The notes beneath the pieces are model-generated. The model was not told the origin of the DNA. It saw only the letters and a program-made list of their open reading frames with translations, and did no database searches. The position numbers were made by a program, and so were the translations under genes. A stretch of DNA of 45,764 bases, taken from NCBI RefSeq assembly GCF_022712115.1, contig NZ_JALAHB010000197.1, forward strand, positions 1 through 45,764. Reading direction: 5' to 3'. Shown here one piece after another: positions 14,183 through 23,897 of the stretch. Origin of the DNA: Brevibacterium sp. (GTDB lineage: Bacteria > Actinomycetota > Actinomycetes > Actinomycetales > Brevibacteriaceae). Position 1 is the first letter of the stretch; each line of letters starts with the position of its first letter.

Positions 14183-16057
14183 TCACTCGACGGTGACGGA
14201 CTTGGCGAGGTTGCGCGGCTGGTCCACGTCCAGCCCCTTGGCCGTCGCGAGGTCCATGGCGAAGATCTGCAGCGGCACGGTGGTGAGCAGCGGGGCGAGC
14301 AGCGTGAAGGTCTGCGGCACGTAGAAGACCTCCGAGGCGTACTGCTCCACCTCCGTGTCTCCCTCCTCCGCGATCACGACGGTGTTGGCCCCGCGGGCGC
14401 GCACCTCCTGGATGTTGGAGACGACCTTGGCGTGCAGCGAGTCCCGCCCGCGCGAGGACGGGACCACGATGAAGACCATCTGCCCGGAGTCGATGAGCGC
14501 GATGGGACCGTGCTTGAGCTCACCGGCGGCGAAGCCCTCCGCATGGATGTAGGCGAGCTCCTTGAGCTTGAGCGCACCTTCCATCGCCACCGGGTAGCCC
14601 ACGTGGCGGCCCAGGAACAGCACGGACTGCTCATCCTGGTGCTCGCGGGCGAACTCGCCCACGCGAGGCTTGATCTCCGTGAGGATCCGCTCGATCTTCT
14701 CCGGGATGGTCTGCAGCTCGTTCAGGATCACCTGGATCTCGTCGCGGAACTTGTTGCCGCGCAGCTGGGCGAGGTAGAGGCCCAGCAGGTAGCAGGCGAC
14801 GACCTGCGAGAGGAACGCCTTGGTCGAGGCCACCGCGATCTCCGGGCCCGCGTGGGTGTAGAGGACGCCGTCGGACTCCCGCGGGATGGTGGAGCCGTAG
14901 GTGTTGCAGATCGCGATGACCTTGGCACCCTGCTCGCGGGCGTGGCGCACGGCCATGAGCGTGTCCATCGTCTCGCCGGACTGCGAGACCGCCACGATGA
15001 GGGTCTTCTCATTCACCACCGGATCCCGGTAGCGGAACTCGTGGGCGAGCTCCACCTCCGTGGGGATGCGGCACCAGTGCTCGATCGCGTAGCGGGCCAC
15101 CTGACCCGCATAGGCGGCGGTGCCGCAGGCGATCACGACGATCTTGTCGATGGACTTCAGCAGCGATTCGTCGATGTTCATCTCGGACAGCTGCAGGTTT
15201 CCGGCCGGATCGAACCGGCCCAGCAGGGTGTCCGCGACCGCCTGCGGCTGGTCGTGGATCTCCTTGTCCATGAAGGAGGCGAAGCCGCCCTTCTCCGCCG
15301 TGGCGGGATCCCAGTCGATCTCGAAGGGCTCGCCCAGCACGGCCTCGCCGTCTGCATCGATGATCTCGACGGAGTCCGGGGTGATGGTGACGATCTGGTT
15401 CTGCCCGATCTCCACCGCCTTGCGCGTGTGGTCGATGAACGCCGCGACGTCCGAGCCGAGGAAGTTCTCGCCCTCGCCCAGACCGATCACCAGCGGGGAG
15501 TTCAGACGGGCGGCGACGACGGTGCCGGGCGCATCCGCGTGGATGGCGAGGAGGGTGAAGGCACCCTCGAGCTGGCCCACCGTCAGCCGCATGGCCTCCG
15601 TGAGGTCACCGGCGGCGCGGTAGTTCTTGGCGAGCTGGTGGGCGGCGACCTCGGTGTCCGTCTCCGAGGCGAACTCCACGCCGTCGGCCGCGAGCTCCGC
15701 CTTCAGCTGCGCGAAGTTCTCGATGATCCCGTTGTGGATGAGGGCGAGCTTCCCGCCGTCCGCCAGATGCGGGTGGGCGTTGCCGTCCGTGGGACCGCCG
15801 TGGGTGGCCCACCGGGTGTGGCCGATGCCCGTCTGCGCCGCGGGGAGGGGATTGGCCTCGATGGCCCCCGTGAGGTTCGCGAGCTTGCCCGCCCGCTTCT
15901 CCGAGGCGAGGTCACCGTCGCCGGTGACCACCGCGATGCCGGCGGAATCGTATCCGCGGTACTCGAGCCGGCCGAGTCCCTGCAGCAGGACATCGGTGGC
16001 GAGGTGATCGGCCGCGGTGAGGGCGACCGAGGAGACATATCCGACGATTCCACACAT
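14183..16057 (-). CDS. glmS: Glutamine-fructose-6-phosphate aminotransferase (isomerizing)
   Basis: Makes glucosamine-6-phosphate from fructose-6-phosphate and glutamine, the first committed step of amino-sugar and peptidoglycan synthesis. The 624 residues start MCGIVGYVSS, with Cys2 as the glutaminase nucleophile, then RLEYRGYDSAG; two SIS domains follow with CGTAAYAG, SQSGETMDTL and SRGRDSLHAKV segments, and the C-terminus LAKSVTVE is canonical. The ATG lies 7 nt after TAGACT, so no long leader and no glmS ribozyme is present. acpS follows after 11 bp. Together with glmM in this window it covers two of the steps to UDP-GlcNAc. Confidence 0.97.
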   Translation of the reverse strand: MCGIVGYVSSVALTAADHLATDVLLQGLGRLEYRGYDSAGIAVVTGDGDLASEKRAGKLANLTGAIEANPLPAAQTGIGHTRWATHGGPTDGNAHPHLADGGKLALIHNGIIENFAQLKAELAADGVEFASETDTEVAAHQLAKNYRAAGDLTEAMRLTVGQLEGAFTLLAIHADAPGTVVAARLNSPLVIGLGEGENFLGSDVAAFIDHTRKAVEIGQNQIVTITPDSVEIIDADGEAVLGEPFEIDWDPATAEKGGFASFMDKEIHDQPQAVADTLLGRFDPAGNLQLSEMNIDESLLKSIDKIVVIACGTAAYAGQVARYAIEHWCRIPTEVELAHEFRYRDPVVNEKTLIVAVSQSGETMDTLMAVRHAREQGAKVIAICNTYGSTIPRESDGVLYTHAGPEIAVASTKAFLSQVVACYLLGLYLAQLRGNKFRDEIQVILNELQTIPEKIERILTEIKPRVGEFAREHQDEQSVLFLGRHVGYPVAMEGALKLKELAYIHAEGFAAGELKHGPIALIDSGQMVFIVVPSSRGRDSLHAKVVSNIQEVRARGANTVVIAEEGDTEVEQYASEVFYVPQTFTLLAPLLTTVPLQIFAMDLATAKGLDVDQPRNLAKSVTVE

Positions 16058-16064
16058 GCGGAAG

Positions 16065-16070
16065 AGTCTA
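16065..16070 (-). promoter_or_regulatory. -10 box of glmS (leaderless)
   Basis: TAGACT on the minus strand, 7 nt before the glmS ATG. Confidence 0.55.
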
Positions 16071-16124
16071 ACCGGCGCGCCTCCGCGCGGGGTGCATGCG
16101 GCACGCGCAGCGATGCGCCGTTCG

Positions 16125-17699
16125 TCACCTCTCCACGCGGTAGCGGTGGAAGGCGGGGACCAGCAGGCATGCGAGCACCACGCCCACGATCACGAGGACC
16201 CCTCCTCCCGAGGTCGCCCATACGGTGCCCACGCCGTCCGCCGCCCAGCCGTGGAGGATGTCCGCGAGCCGCGGGCCTCCCGCCACCACGACGATGAAGA
16301 CGCCCTGGAGGCGGCCGCGCACCTCGTCGCTCGCGGCCTCCTGCAGCATGGTGGTCCGGAACGCCGCCGAGGCCATGTCCGCGGCGCCTCCCACCACCAG
16401 CATGAGCAGCGCGAGGACGAGGAGGACGAGCACGGGACCGGTGAGCAGCGCACCGCCGTCCGGGCCCAGGAGGCCCGCACCTGCGGCGGCGGACGAGCCG
16501 GCCTCGGCGGCGGAGCCTGAGCCGGCCTCGGCACCGGCCCGTGCCGAGGCTCCCGGGGCTCCTGCATGCTCCCGTGCACGCTGCGCAAGGCCCACCGCGA
16601 TGCCGAAGAACGTCACCGCCGCACCCCAGACGATGATCGCATTCACCACGGCCAGCCCCTGCCTGCGCACCCGGGAGACCCAGCCGGAGAAGATCCCTCC
16701 CAGCACGGTGCCCGCGGGGATCGCGGCGAAGAGGAGGGCGTAGACGATGCCGCCGTCCACGGGTCCGCCGAATCCCTCGTGCGCGATCTGCGGGAAGAGG
16801 ATGCGCGGCATGCCGAAGATCATGGCGATGAGGTCCACGACGAAGCTCATGAGCAGCACGGGGTGGATCGCGAGGTAGCGGAAGCCGTCGATGACGCTCC
16901 GGAGCCCCGGCGAGCCGATCGCGTTGTCCGGCACGAGCGAGGGCAGGCGCACCACGGCGTAGAGGGTGGCGAAGAGGAAGACGGTGTCCGCGAGGTAGAG
17001 CCAGGCGAAGCCCATGACCGGGATGAGCGCGCCGCCTGCGAGCGGGCCGACGATCGCACCCGCCATCACGACCGTCATGTTGAGCGAGGTGGCGGACGGC
17101 AGCAGGCGCATGGGCACGATCTTGGGCAGGATCGCGGTGCGCACCGGCTGATTGAGGCCGAAGAACGCCTGCTGGAGGGCGAAGATCACGAGCAGCAGCC
17201 AGACGTTCTCCAGTCCCAGCGCGGCCTGGAGCCAGAACAGTGCGGCGGTGGCGATGAGCCCCGTGGTCGTGCCCATGAGGAGCTTCCGGCGGTCCATCGC
17301 ATCCGCCATCGCCCCGCCCCACAGGCCGAACACCACGAGCGGCACGAGGCCGAACACACCGGTGAGGCCCACCATCGCCGAGGACTCCGTCATGGAGTAG
17401 ATCTGCGCCGGCACCGCCACGATGGTGAGCTGAGCGCCGATCGCGGTGATGATGTTCGCGGTCCAGAGCCGGCGGAAGTGTCCGTACTGCAGAGGCCGCG
17501 TGTCCGCGAACATTCCGCGCAGGGAAAACCGGCGGAGGCCCCGGCGGCGGGCGGACCGAGGTGAGTCCGGACGGGCGGCTGCGTCCGGGCCGGCTGCCTC
17601 CGGGCCGGCTGGGTTCCCGGAACCGTCGGAGGAGTGAGGGGAGTCCGGGCCGGTTGCGCCGGAGCTGTCTGCCGGTTCGTCCGGCGGCTGGGCGGTCAC
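16125..17699 (-). CDS. MFS exporter, EntS-like
   Basis: A membrane exporter of the MFS_3/EntS type, a group including siderophore exporters. The 524 residues start with about 60 disordered Ser/Pro/Gly/Ala residues, coded partly by 15-bp near-repeats (17566-17670). The membrane part begins at [30 protein letters not shown], the family opening, and contains [16 protein letters not shown] (MFS motif A). A large Gly/Ala/Ser loop (about residues 360-420) interrupts the second half. The start is GTG at 17699 with AGGGTGAT 8 nt upstream. It is divergent from coaA and has no siderophore genes nearby, so the substrate is open. 16058-16124 holds only the glmS promoter. Confidence 0.83.
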   Translation of the reverse strand: MTAQPPDEPADSSGATGPDSPHSSDGSGNPAGPEAAGPDAAARPDSPRSARRRGLRRFSLRGMFADTRPLQYGHFRRLWTANIITAIGAQLTIVAVPAQIYSMTESSAMVGLTGVFGLVPLVVFGLWGGAMADAMDRRKLLMGTTTGLIATAALFWLQAALGLENVWLLLVIFALQQAFFGLNQPVRTAILPKIVPMRLLPSATSLNMTVVMAGAIVGPLAGGALIPVMGFAWLYLADTVFLFATLYAVVRLPSLVPDNAIGSPGLRSVIDGFRYLAIHPVLLMSFVVDLIAMIFGMPRILFPQIAHEGFGGPVDGGIVYALLFAAIPAGTVLGGIFSGWVSRVRRQGLAVVNAIIVWGAAVTFFGIAVGLAQRAREHAGAPGASARAGAEAGSGSAAEAGSSAAAGAGLLGPDGGALLTGPVLVLLVLALLMLVVGGAADMASAAFRTTMLQEAASDEVRGRLQGVFIVVVAGGPRLADILHGWAADGVGTVWATSGGGVLVIVGVVLACLLVPAFHRYRVER

Positions 17700-17794
17700 G
17701 ATGCGATCACCCTGTGATTCTGACAGAACCCCGCCGTCTCACCGCAGCCCCTCGCGCCCGGGTGCAATGGACGTCACATGAGAGAATCATCGGC

Positions 17795-18841
17795 ATGGCT
17801 TCGACTGAGCATGCCTCGCAGGTGTCCGATTCCGTCCGCCGTCTGGCCGGGCTCCGGCCCCGCCGCAAGACGGACGCGGACAGCGCCGCCTCCCCGTACT
17901 GGCACTTCACCCGCGAGCAGTGGGCGCGGCTCTCCGACTCCACGGAGCTGCCGCTCACCTTCGATGACATCCAGCGGCTGCGCGGCCTCGGCGAGCGCAT
18001 CGACCTGGAGGAGGTGGAGACGATCTACCTGCCCCTCTCCCGCCTGCTCAACCTCTACTCCGCCGCGCGCGGGGCCAAGCACGAGGTCACCCGCGAGTTC
18101 CTCTCCCCGCTGCGCAACGAGGGCTTCGAGCCGGCGCCGGAGCGCACGCCGTTCGTCATCGGCGTCGCCGGATCCGTGGCCGTGGGCAAATCGACCACCG
18201 CCCGCCTGCTGCGCGAGATGCTCGCGCGCTGGTCCGACACCCCGCGCGTGGAGCTCATCACCACGGACGGCTTCCTCTTCCCCAACGCGGAACTGGAACG
18301 GCGCGGGCTCTCCGGGCGCAAGGGCTTCCCCGAGTCCTACGACCGCCGGGGGCTGCTGCGCTTCATGGCGCAGGTGAAGTCGGGAGCGCCCGAGGTCCGG
18401 GCACCCGTCTACTCCCATCACACCTACGACATCGTCCCCGGCGCCAGCGTCACCGTCCGGCGCCCGGACATCCTCATCGTGGAGGGCCTCAACGTGCTCC
18501 AGCCGCCACGGCCGCGGGCGGACGGCAAGGTCGGCGTCTCCGTGAGCGACTACTTCGACTTCTCCATCTACGTGGACGCGGCGGCCGCGGACATCCGCTC
18601 CTGGTACGTCAAGCGCTTCCTCCGCCTCAAGCACGGCGCGTTCACGGACCCGGACTCGTTCTTCCACCGCTACTCGGAGCTCTCCGACGACGAGGCCCGC
18701 GACCTCGCGCTCGAGATCTGGGACTCGATCAACTCCCCCAACCTCCGCGAGAACGTGCAGCCCTCCCGCGGCCGGGCGGATCTCCTGCTGCGCAAGTCCG
18801 CGAACCACTCCGTCTCCCGCATCCAGCTGCGCAAGCTCTGA
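17795..18841 (+). CDS. coaA: Type I pantothenate kinase
   Basis: Phosphorylates pantothenate, the first and regulated step of coenzyme A synthesis. The 348 residues include [12 protein letters not shown] near the N-terminus, a P-loop [17 protein letters not shown] at about 123-139, [18 protein letters not shown], and the C-terminal [13 protein letters not shown] typical of CoaA. The ATG at 17795 is chosen because conservation begins shortly after it, though the frame remains open 78 codons upstream into the mfs promoter region. Seven nt before it lies GAGAAT, a weak -10, so the transcript may be leaderless. The gene is divergent from the MFS exporter. Confidence 0.95.
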   Translation: MASTEHASQVSDSVRRLAGLRPRRKTDADSAASPYWHFTREQWARLSDSTELPLTFDDIQRLRGLGERIDLEEVETIYLPLSRLLNLYSAARGAKHEVTREFLSPLRNEGFEPAPERTPFVIGVAGSVAVGKSTTARLLREMLARWSDTPRVELITTDGFLFPNAELERRGLSGRKGFPESYDRRGLLRFMAQVKSGAPEVRAPVYSHHTYDIVPGASVTVRRPDILIVEGLNVLQPPRPRADGKVGVSVSDYFDFSIYVDAAAADIRSWYVKRFLRLKHGAFTDPDSFFHRYSELSDDEARDLALEIWDSINSPNLRENVQPSRGRADLLLRKSANHSVSRIQLRKL

Positions 18842-19045
18842 GCCGCGCCCGGCGCTCCGTCCCCGCCGGACCCGCCGGGTGGGCATCCGGCCCTCTCCCA
18901 GGTGCACGCCCGCCTGCCCCTCCCGGTGAGCGGTGCGGCGGCATCCGCAGTACGCTCTGAGCGATATCCGCGGACGCTGCGGAAGCAACCCCCGCTCTGC
19001 GGTGTTGCCTGCGATGTCCGCGCCCCCGCCCCGGAGGAGAACCGC

Positions 19046-21034
19046 ATGAGCATGCCCAGTCCCCAGTCCCTCATGCACCTCCAGACCGCCAGCGCACGCA
19101 GGGCGGGTCAGGGGACCTCAGCCAAGCTGGACGGCGCCACCCTGCGCCGGATGCTGGCCTTCGCCACCCGTCAGCGCGGCAAGCTCGCAGTCTTCCTGGT
19201 GCTCTCCGTGCTGCTCTCCGTGGCCGGCGTCATCACCCCGGTGCTCTCCGGGCGCATCGTCAACGCCATCACCGCCGGTGGTCCGGTCTCCGTAATCGTG
19301 TGGCTGGCGCTGGCCATCGCCGGGCTCGCTCTCGCCGAGGCCGGTCTCACCCTCGTGAATCGCTGGCTGTCCGCACGGGTGGGCGAAGGTCTCATCTTCG
19401 ACCTCCGCACCGCGGTCTTCGACCATGTGCAGACGCTGCCGGTCGCCTTCTTCAACCGCACCCGCACGGGCGCGCTCGTGTCCCGGCTGAACACGGATGT
19501 GATCGGTGCGCAGCGCGCGTTCTCCAACACGCTCTCCGGGGTGGTCGCCAACTTCGTCTCCCTGCTCATCACGGTGGGTGTGATGGTGACGATCTCCTGG
19601 CAGGTCACCGTCCTCTCCATCCTCCTGCTGCCCATCTTCCTCATCCCGGCTCGCATGCTCGGCGGGAAGCTCGCACGCCTGCAGCACGAGGCGGCGGACC
19701 ACAATGCGGCGATGTCCAACCGGATGACGGAGCGGTTCGGCGCGGGAGGCGCCACGCTCGTGAAGCTGTTCGGCTCACCGCGGGCGGAGTCCGAGGAGTT
19801 CGCCGCGCGGGCCGGGCGCGTGCGGGACATCGGCGTGCGGGTGGGGATGCTGCAGACCACCTTCGTCACCACGCTGACCCTCGTGAGCGCACTGGCGCTG
19901 GCGCTGGTCTACGGCCTCGGCGGATGGCAGGCCGTGGCGGGCCGGATGGACGCCGGCAGCGTCGTCTCGCTCGCCATGCTGCTCACCCGCCTCTACGGAC
20001 CGCTCACCATGCTCGCCAATGCGCGGATGGACATCATGAGCGCGGTGGTGAGCTTCCAGCGCGTGTTCGAGGTGCTGGACCTCAAGCCCCTCATCACGGA
20101 GCCGGCGCACCCCACACCGCTGCCGGGGGTGACGGGTCGGGCTGCGGATGCCGGGGCCCACAGGGCGGGAACGCAGTCCGCCAAGGATGGAGACGCCACC
20201 CGCACGGACCGCACGGACCGCACCGTGGCCCGGCCGGATTCCGCCGAGGTCTCCCTCGCCTTCCGCGACGTGAGCTTCGCCTACCCCTCCGCCGCGGAGG
20301 TCTCCCTGGCGACGCTGGAGGAGGTGGCGGTCCTCGACGAGCGCGCCGGGCAGGAGGTGCTGCACGGCATCGACTTCGAGGTCCCCGCGGGGCGGACGGT
20401 GGCGCTCGTGGGCTCCTCCGGAGCGGGCAAGTCCACCATCGCGTCCCTGGTCCCCCGGCTCTACGACGTCACGGCCGGGGCGGTCGAGCTGGGCGGCGTG
20501 GATGTGCGCGAGCTCGGCTTCGACACCCTCAAGGCGGCCGTGGGCATGGTGACGCAGGACGGACACCTGTTCCACGAGTCGATCCGGGAGAACCTGCGCA
20601 TCGCCCGCCCCGACGCCACGGACGCAGAGCTGGAGGACGCCGTGCACCGGGCGCGGCTGGACGAGGTGATCGGGCGCCTGCCGGAGGGACTGGACACCGT
20701 CATCGGCGAGCGCGGCTACCGGCTCTCCGGCGGCGAGCGCCAGCGGCTCACGATCGCCCGCCTGCTGCTGGCCGCTCCCCCGGTCGTGATCCTGGACGAG
20801 GCGACGAGTGCGCTGGACTCCACGAACGAGGCCGCCATCCAGCACGCCCTCGACGAGGCCATGCACGGACGCACCGTCCTGGTGATCGCGCACCGGCTCT
20901 CCACCGTGCAGAACGCGGACCAGATCCTCGTGGTGGACAACGGGCGGATCGCGGAGCGCGGGACGCACGCGGAGCTGCTCGCGGCGAACGGCCGCTATGC
21001 CGTGCTCTACCGCACCCAGTTCAAGGAGGGGTGA
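19046..21034 (+). CDS. ABC exporter (fused permease and ATPase)
   Basis: A type IV ABC half-transporter that works as a homodimer or heterodimer in export of lipids, drugs or peptides. The 662 residues have about six helices in residues 45-330, a long charged linker (about 350-400, with ATRTDRTDRT), and a nucleotide-binding domain with GSSGAGKST (Walker A, about 455), a VTQDGHLFHESIRENL Q-loop region, LSGGERQRLTIAR (signature, about 561), VVILDEATSALD (Walker B) and an AHRLS switch. About 20 extra residues sit between the A-loop Tyr (SFAYPS) and the EVLHGIDFEV strand. ATG 19046 follows GGAGGAGA by 5 nt. The 204-bp gap after coaA has no recognisable gene, only a weak hairpin at 18985-19008. 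The substrate is unknown. Confidence 0.9.
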   Translation: MSMPSPQSLMHLQTASARRAGQGTSAKLDGATLRRMLAFATRQRGKLAVFLVLSVLLSVAGVITPVLSGRIVNAITAGGPVSVIVWLALAIAGLALAEAGLTLVNRWLSARVGEGLIFDLRTAVFDHVQTLPVAFFNRTRTGALVSRLNTDVIGAQRAFSNTLSGVVANFVSLLITVGVMVTISWQVTVLSILLLPIFLIPARMLGGKLARLQHEAADHNAAMSNRMTERFGAGGATLVKLFGSPRAESEEFAARAGRVRDIGVRVGMLQTTFVTTLTLVSALALALVYGLGGWQAVAGRMDAGSVVSLAMLLTRLYGPLTMLANARMDIMSAVVSFQRVFEVLDLKPLITEPAHPTPLPGVTGRAADAGAHRAGTQSAKDGDATRTDRTDRTVARPDSAEVSLAFRDVSFAYPSAAEVSLATLEEVAVLDERAGQEVLHGIDFEVPAGRTVALVGSSGAGKSTIASLVPRLYDVTAGAVELGGVDVRELGFDTLKAAVGMVTQDGHLFHESIRENLRIARPDATDAELEDAVHRARLDEVIGRLPEGLDTVIGERGYRLSGGERQRLTIARLLLAAPPVVILDEATSALDSTNEAAIQHALDEAMHGRTVLVIAHRLSTVQNADQILVVDNGRIAERGTHAELLAANGRYAVLYRTQFKEG

Positions 21035-21050
21035 GGGGCCCGCAACGCCG

Positions 21051-21098
21051 CGAGAGCTCAGGATCGCCGCGCAGTTGCGCGGCGATCCTGAGCTCTCG
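21051..21098. terminator. Bidirectional terminator between ABC exporter and glmM
   Basis: A perfect 23-bp inverted repeat (21051-21073 with 21076-21098) around a 2-nt centre, between convergent genes 76 bp apart. It has no T-run, so it acts by stem strength or is processed. Confidence 0.8.
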
Positions 21099-21110
21099 TG
21101 CGCATGGGGC

Positions 21111-22475
21111 TCAGAGCGCCAGGCGCTCCTTGACCACGGCGGCCAGACGCTCGGCCTGGGACTGCGCCACGTCCTCGGCGGAGGCCTCGACCATCACGCG
21201 GATGAGAGGCTCCGTGCCGGAGGCGCGCAGCAGCACCCGCCCGGTGTACCCCAGCTCCTGCTCGACCGTCGCGATCTCGCTCTGCACGCCCAGATCGTCG
21301 CCCGCGCGGTGCTTGTCCACGCCCTTGACGTTGATGAGCACCTGCGGGAGCTTGGGCACCTCCGCCGCCAGATCCGCCAGCGTGCGCTTGGCCGTGGCCA
21401 TGCGGTGCATGAGGTGGAGCGCGGACTGCACGCCGTCACCGGTGGTGCCGTGGTCCAGCATGAGCACGTGGCCGGACTGCTCACCGCCCAGCGAGTAGCC
21501 GCCGGCCAGCATGCGCTCCAGCACGTAGCGGTCGCCCACCGCGGTCTCCTCGATGCGGATGTTCCGCTTGGCCATCGCCAGGCGCAGGCCCAGGTTGGAC
21601 ATGACCGTGACGACGAGGGTGTCGTCCTTGAGCCGGCCGTCCTCCTTCATGCCGAGGGCGAGGATGCCCATGATCTGGTCGCCGTCCACCTCGCGGCCCA
21701 GCGCGTCCACCGCCAGGCAACGGTCCGCGTCGCCGTCGAAGGCCACACCCAGATCCGCCTGGTGCTCCACCACGGCGCTCTTGAGATTGCTGATGTGGGT
21801 GGAGCCCACCCCGTCGTTGATGTTGTAGCCGTTGGGCTCCGCCGCCGTGACGATGACCTCCGCCCCGGCCTGCCGCAGCGCGGACGGACCCACCACGGAG
21901 GCCGCGCCGTGCGCGCAGTCCACCACGACCGTGAGGCCCGCCAGAGGGGTCTCCCCCTCCGCGGCGCCCAGGGTGCGGACCAGGTGCTCCGCGAACTCGT
22001 CCGAGGCCGCCGGGTAGCGCGCGATCCGCCCCACCTCCTGCCCCGTGGGCCGCTCCCACTCCGAGTCCAGGAGCGCGAGGATCTCGTCCTCCTGGGCATC
22101 CGTGAGCTTGGTGCCGCCGGGACCGAAGAACTTGATGCCGTTGTCCGGCATGGGGTTGTGGGAGGCGGACAGCACCACGCCGAAAGCGGCGCCCGTCGCC
22201 TTCACCGCATAGGCGATGCCGGGCGTGGGCAGCACGCCCACGTCACGCACGTCCACCCCGGTCGAGGCGATGCCCGCGGCGGTGGACGCGGAGAGGAACT
22301 CGCCGCTCACGCGGGTGTCCCGGCCCACGATCGCCACGGGGCGCGTGCCGAACGGCGCCGTCTCCGGGCGTGCGAGCACGCGGGAGCCCGCGACGGCCAG
22401 CTGCAGCGCCAGGCGTGCGGTGATGTCCTTGTTGGCCAGTCCTCGCACACCATCTGTGCCGAACAGTCGAGCCAT
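21111..22475 (-). CDS. glmM: Phosphoglucosamine mutase
   Basis: Converts glucosamine-6-phosphate to glucosamine-1-phosphate for UDP-GlcNAc and peptidoglycan synthesis. The 454 residues start MARLFGTDGVRG, carry the phosphoserine loop VVLSASHNPMPDNGIKFF, the metal loop AFDGDADRCLAVD, the sugar-binding GGEQSGHVL and the C-terminal RASGTEPLIRVMVE, all as expected. A ribosome site AAGGAAGGAT lies about 12 nt before the ATG and a TACACT -10 about 30 nt upstream. It is co-directed with rpsI but separated by that operon's terminator. Confidence 0.97.
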   Translation of the reverse strand: MARLFGTDGVRGLANKDITARLALQLAVAGSRVLARPETAPFGTRPVAIVGRDTRVSGEFLSASTAAGIASTGVDVRDVGVLPTPGIAYAVKATGAAFGVVLSASHNPMPDNGIKFFGPGGTKLTDAQEDEILALLDSEWERPTGQEVGRIARYPAASDEFAEHLVRTLGAAEGETPLAGLTVVVDCAHGAASVVGPSALRQAGAEVIVTAAEPNGYNINDGVGSTHISNLKSAVVEHQADLGVAFDGDADRCLAVDALGREVDGDQIMGILALGMKEDGRLKDDTLVVTVMSNLGLRLAMAKRNIRIEETAVGDRYVLERMLAGGYSLGGEQSGHVLMLDHGTTGDGVQSALHLMHRMATAKRTLADLAAEVPKLPQVLINVKGVDKHRAGDDLGVQSEIATVEQELGYTGRVLLRASGTEPLIRVMVEASAEDVAQSQAERLAAVVKERLAL

Positions 22476-22506
22476 TGCGGAAGATCCTTCCTTCGGGTTC
22501 TGCGTC

Positions 22507-22512
22507 AGTGTA
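22507..22512 (-). promoter_or_regulatory. -10 box of glmM
   Basis: TACACT on the minus strand; transcription would begin about 25 nt before the glmM start codon, leaving room for the AAGGAAGG ribosome site. Confidence 0.4.
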
Positions 22513-22569
22513 CGCGCGCCGCCCTGGAGCGCCTCCGAACCGCGCTACGGACGGCGGCCGCACCACGCG

Positions 22570-22610
22570 AGAAGCCCCCGCCCGGTGGGAACCACCTGAC
22601 GAGGGCTTCT
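22570..22610 (-). terminator. Terminator of the rplM-rpsI operon
   Basis: An 8-bp outer stem (AGAAGCCC at 22570 with GGGCTTCT at 22603) encloses an inner GGTGG/CCACC hairpin, 36 bp beyond the rpsI stop. The T-rich outer arm follows the GC core in the minus direction. Confidence 0.7.
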
Positions 22611-22645
22611 GCACTGCGCCGGGCGCAGCGGCGAGCGCGTGGGAA

Positions 22646-23152
22646 TCAGCGCTTGGAGAACTGCGGCGCCTTGCGGGCCTTCTTGAGGCCGGCCTTCTTG
22701 CGCTCCGGGACGCGGGCGTCACGGGTGAGGTAGCCGGCCGCCTTGAGCTCGGCGCGGTTGGCCTCACGGTCGATCTGGTTGAGCGAGCGGGCCACGCCCA
22801 GGCGGACGGCGCCGGCCTGACCGGAGGGGCCGCCGCCTGCGATGCGGACGATCACATCGAAGCGACCCTCCAGATCGAGGAGTGCGAAGGGCTCGTTCAC
22901 GAGCTGCTGGTGCAGCTTGTTGGGGAAGTAGGTCTCCAGGTCGCGACCGTTGATGGTCCACTGGCCGGAGCCGGGGACCAGGCGCACGCGGGCGATGGCC
23001 TGCTTGCGGCGGCCCACGCCGTTGCCGGGCGCGGTGAGCGACTCGCCGCGGCCGCCGGCCACGTTCTCGCCCAGGCCGGCCGACGCCGGGGTCTCGGTGC
23101 TGTATTCGGTGAGCTCGACGTCTGCGACGTCAGCGGTGATGTTGTCTGCCAC
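22646..23152 (-). CDS. rpsI: 30S ribosomal protein S9
   Basis: Component of the small ribosomal subunit head. The 168 residues carry a 45-residue acidic, Ala/Thr-rich N-terminal extension common in actinobacteria; the conserved core starts at [17 protein letters not shown], followed by [30 protein letters not shown] and the basic C-terminal tail [12 protein letters not shown] whose last Arg contacts P-site tRNA. It lies 40 bp after rplM and shares its promoter. Confidence 0.98.
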   Translation of the reverse strand: MADNITADVADVELTEYSTETPASAGLGENVAGGRGESLTAPGNGVGRRKQAIARVRLVPGSGQWTINGRDLETYFPNKLHQQLVNEPFALLDLEGRFDVIVRIAGGGPSGQAGAVRLGVARSLNQIDREANRAELKAAGYLTRDARVPERKKAGLKKARKAPQFSKR

Positions 23153-23192
23153 GATTCTCCTCGGTGAAAGTTCCGTCAGCTGCTCAGCGCGC

Positions 23193-23636
23193 TTACTGCG
23201 CGACCTGGGTCAGCTCGTAGGGCTGCGGGTTCTGGGCGCTGTGCGGGTGCTCCGGACCTGTGTAGATCTTGAGCTTGTGCATCTGCGCCCGACCGAGGCG
23301 ATTCTTGGGGATCATGCCCGCGATGGCCTTCTCCACCGCGCGCTCGGGGCGCGTGGCGAGGAGCTCGGCGTAGTTCACGCTCTTGAGGCCGCCGGGGTAG
23401 TTCGAGTGACGGTAGGCGCGCTTCTGCTCCAGCTTGGCACCGGTCAGGGCGACCTTGTCCGCGTTCACGATGATGACGAAGTCACCGGAGTCCACGTGCG
23501 GTGCGAAGGTGGGCTTGTGCTTGCCGCGGAGCAGACGAGCCGCCTGCGAGGCAAGGCGGCCGAGGACCACATCAGTGGCGTCGATGACGTGCCACTGGCG
23601 CTGGATGTCACCGGGCTTGGGGGTGTACGTACGCAA
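23193..23636 (-). CDS. rplM: 50S ribosomal protein L13 (TTG start)
   Basis: Early-assembling large-subunit protein. From the TTG at 23636 the protein is 147 residues, the standard length, beginning [10 protein letters not shown] and containing [42 protein letters not shown] and [12 protein letters not shown]. The TTG has AGAAGG 5 nt upstream; no ATG or GTG exists at that place. The frame is open for another 2.7 kb upstream but that is an antisense shadow of the membrane-protein gene. It is followed by rpsI in the usual two-gene operon. Confidence 0.96.
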   Translation of the reverse strand: MRTYTPKPGDIQRQWHVIDATDVVLGRLASQAARLLRGKHKPTFAPHVDSGDFVIIVNADKVALTGAKLEQKRAYRHSNYPGGLKSVNYAELLATRPERAVEKAIAGMIPKNRLGRAQMHKLKIYTGPEHPHSAQNPQPYELTQVAQ

Positions 23637-23817
23637 AGTTGCCTTCTTACATTCGTTGTCAGATGACCCGCACACACTCGCCCCTGCTCCGGTCGTGAGT
23701 CGGAGAGGACGAACGGGTCGTACCTTCGGTAGCTGCGCTCTCAGACACGGAAGACCCGCCACAGAACCTGCAACGCGACTAGAGGCCCAGCGGTAGAACG
23801 TGTTGACGCGGCAACGA
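23637..23817 (-). promoter_or_regulatory. rplM leader (about 180 nt, possible autoregulatory RNA)
   Basis: Between the strong promoter and the rplM start lies an unusually long leader for a genome with many leaderless genes. It contains pairing segments, for example GACCCG at 23666 with CGGGTC at 23715, enclosing a TCCG/CGGA inner pair. L13 operons in other bacteria carry autoregulatory leaders, so this is a candidate, but no known motif was recognised. Confidence 0.35.
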
Positions 23818-23823
23818 CGCTCA

Positions 23824-23853
23824 AATCTACCGCAGGCCGCACAGCTCCTGCAA
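23824..23853 (-). promoter_or_regulatory. Promoter of rplM-rpsI
   Basis: TTGCAG (23848-23853) and TAGATT (23824-23829) on the minus strand, 18-bp spacer: the best consensus-like promoter seen in the window, fitting a ribosomal protein operon. Confidence 0.6.
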
Positions 23854-23885
23854 ACCGGATCCAGGCTCCGCCAAGGCCTCCCCGG

Positions 23886-23891
23886 TAGTCT
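23886..23891 (+). promoter_or_regulatory. -10 box of the tandem membrane-protein operon (leaderless)
   Basis: TAGTCT, 6 nt before GTG 23898, which therefore is the likely first base of the mRNA. It lies back to back with the rplM promoter. Confidence 0.45.
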
Positions 23892-23897
23892 TGTGCG

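Noticed and set aside
15900-16064. glmS ribozyme
   Set aside because: The start codon follows the -10 box by 7 nt, leaving no leader to hold a ribozyme.
18985-19008. Hairpin before the ABC exporter as a riboswitch or attenuator
   Set aside because: The stem has a mismatch and a bulge, no known motif fits, and the exporter has its own good ribosome site after it.
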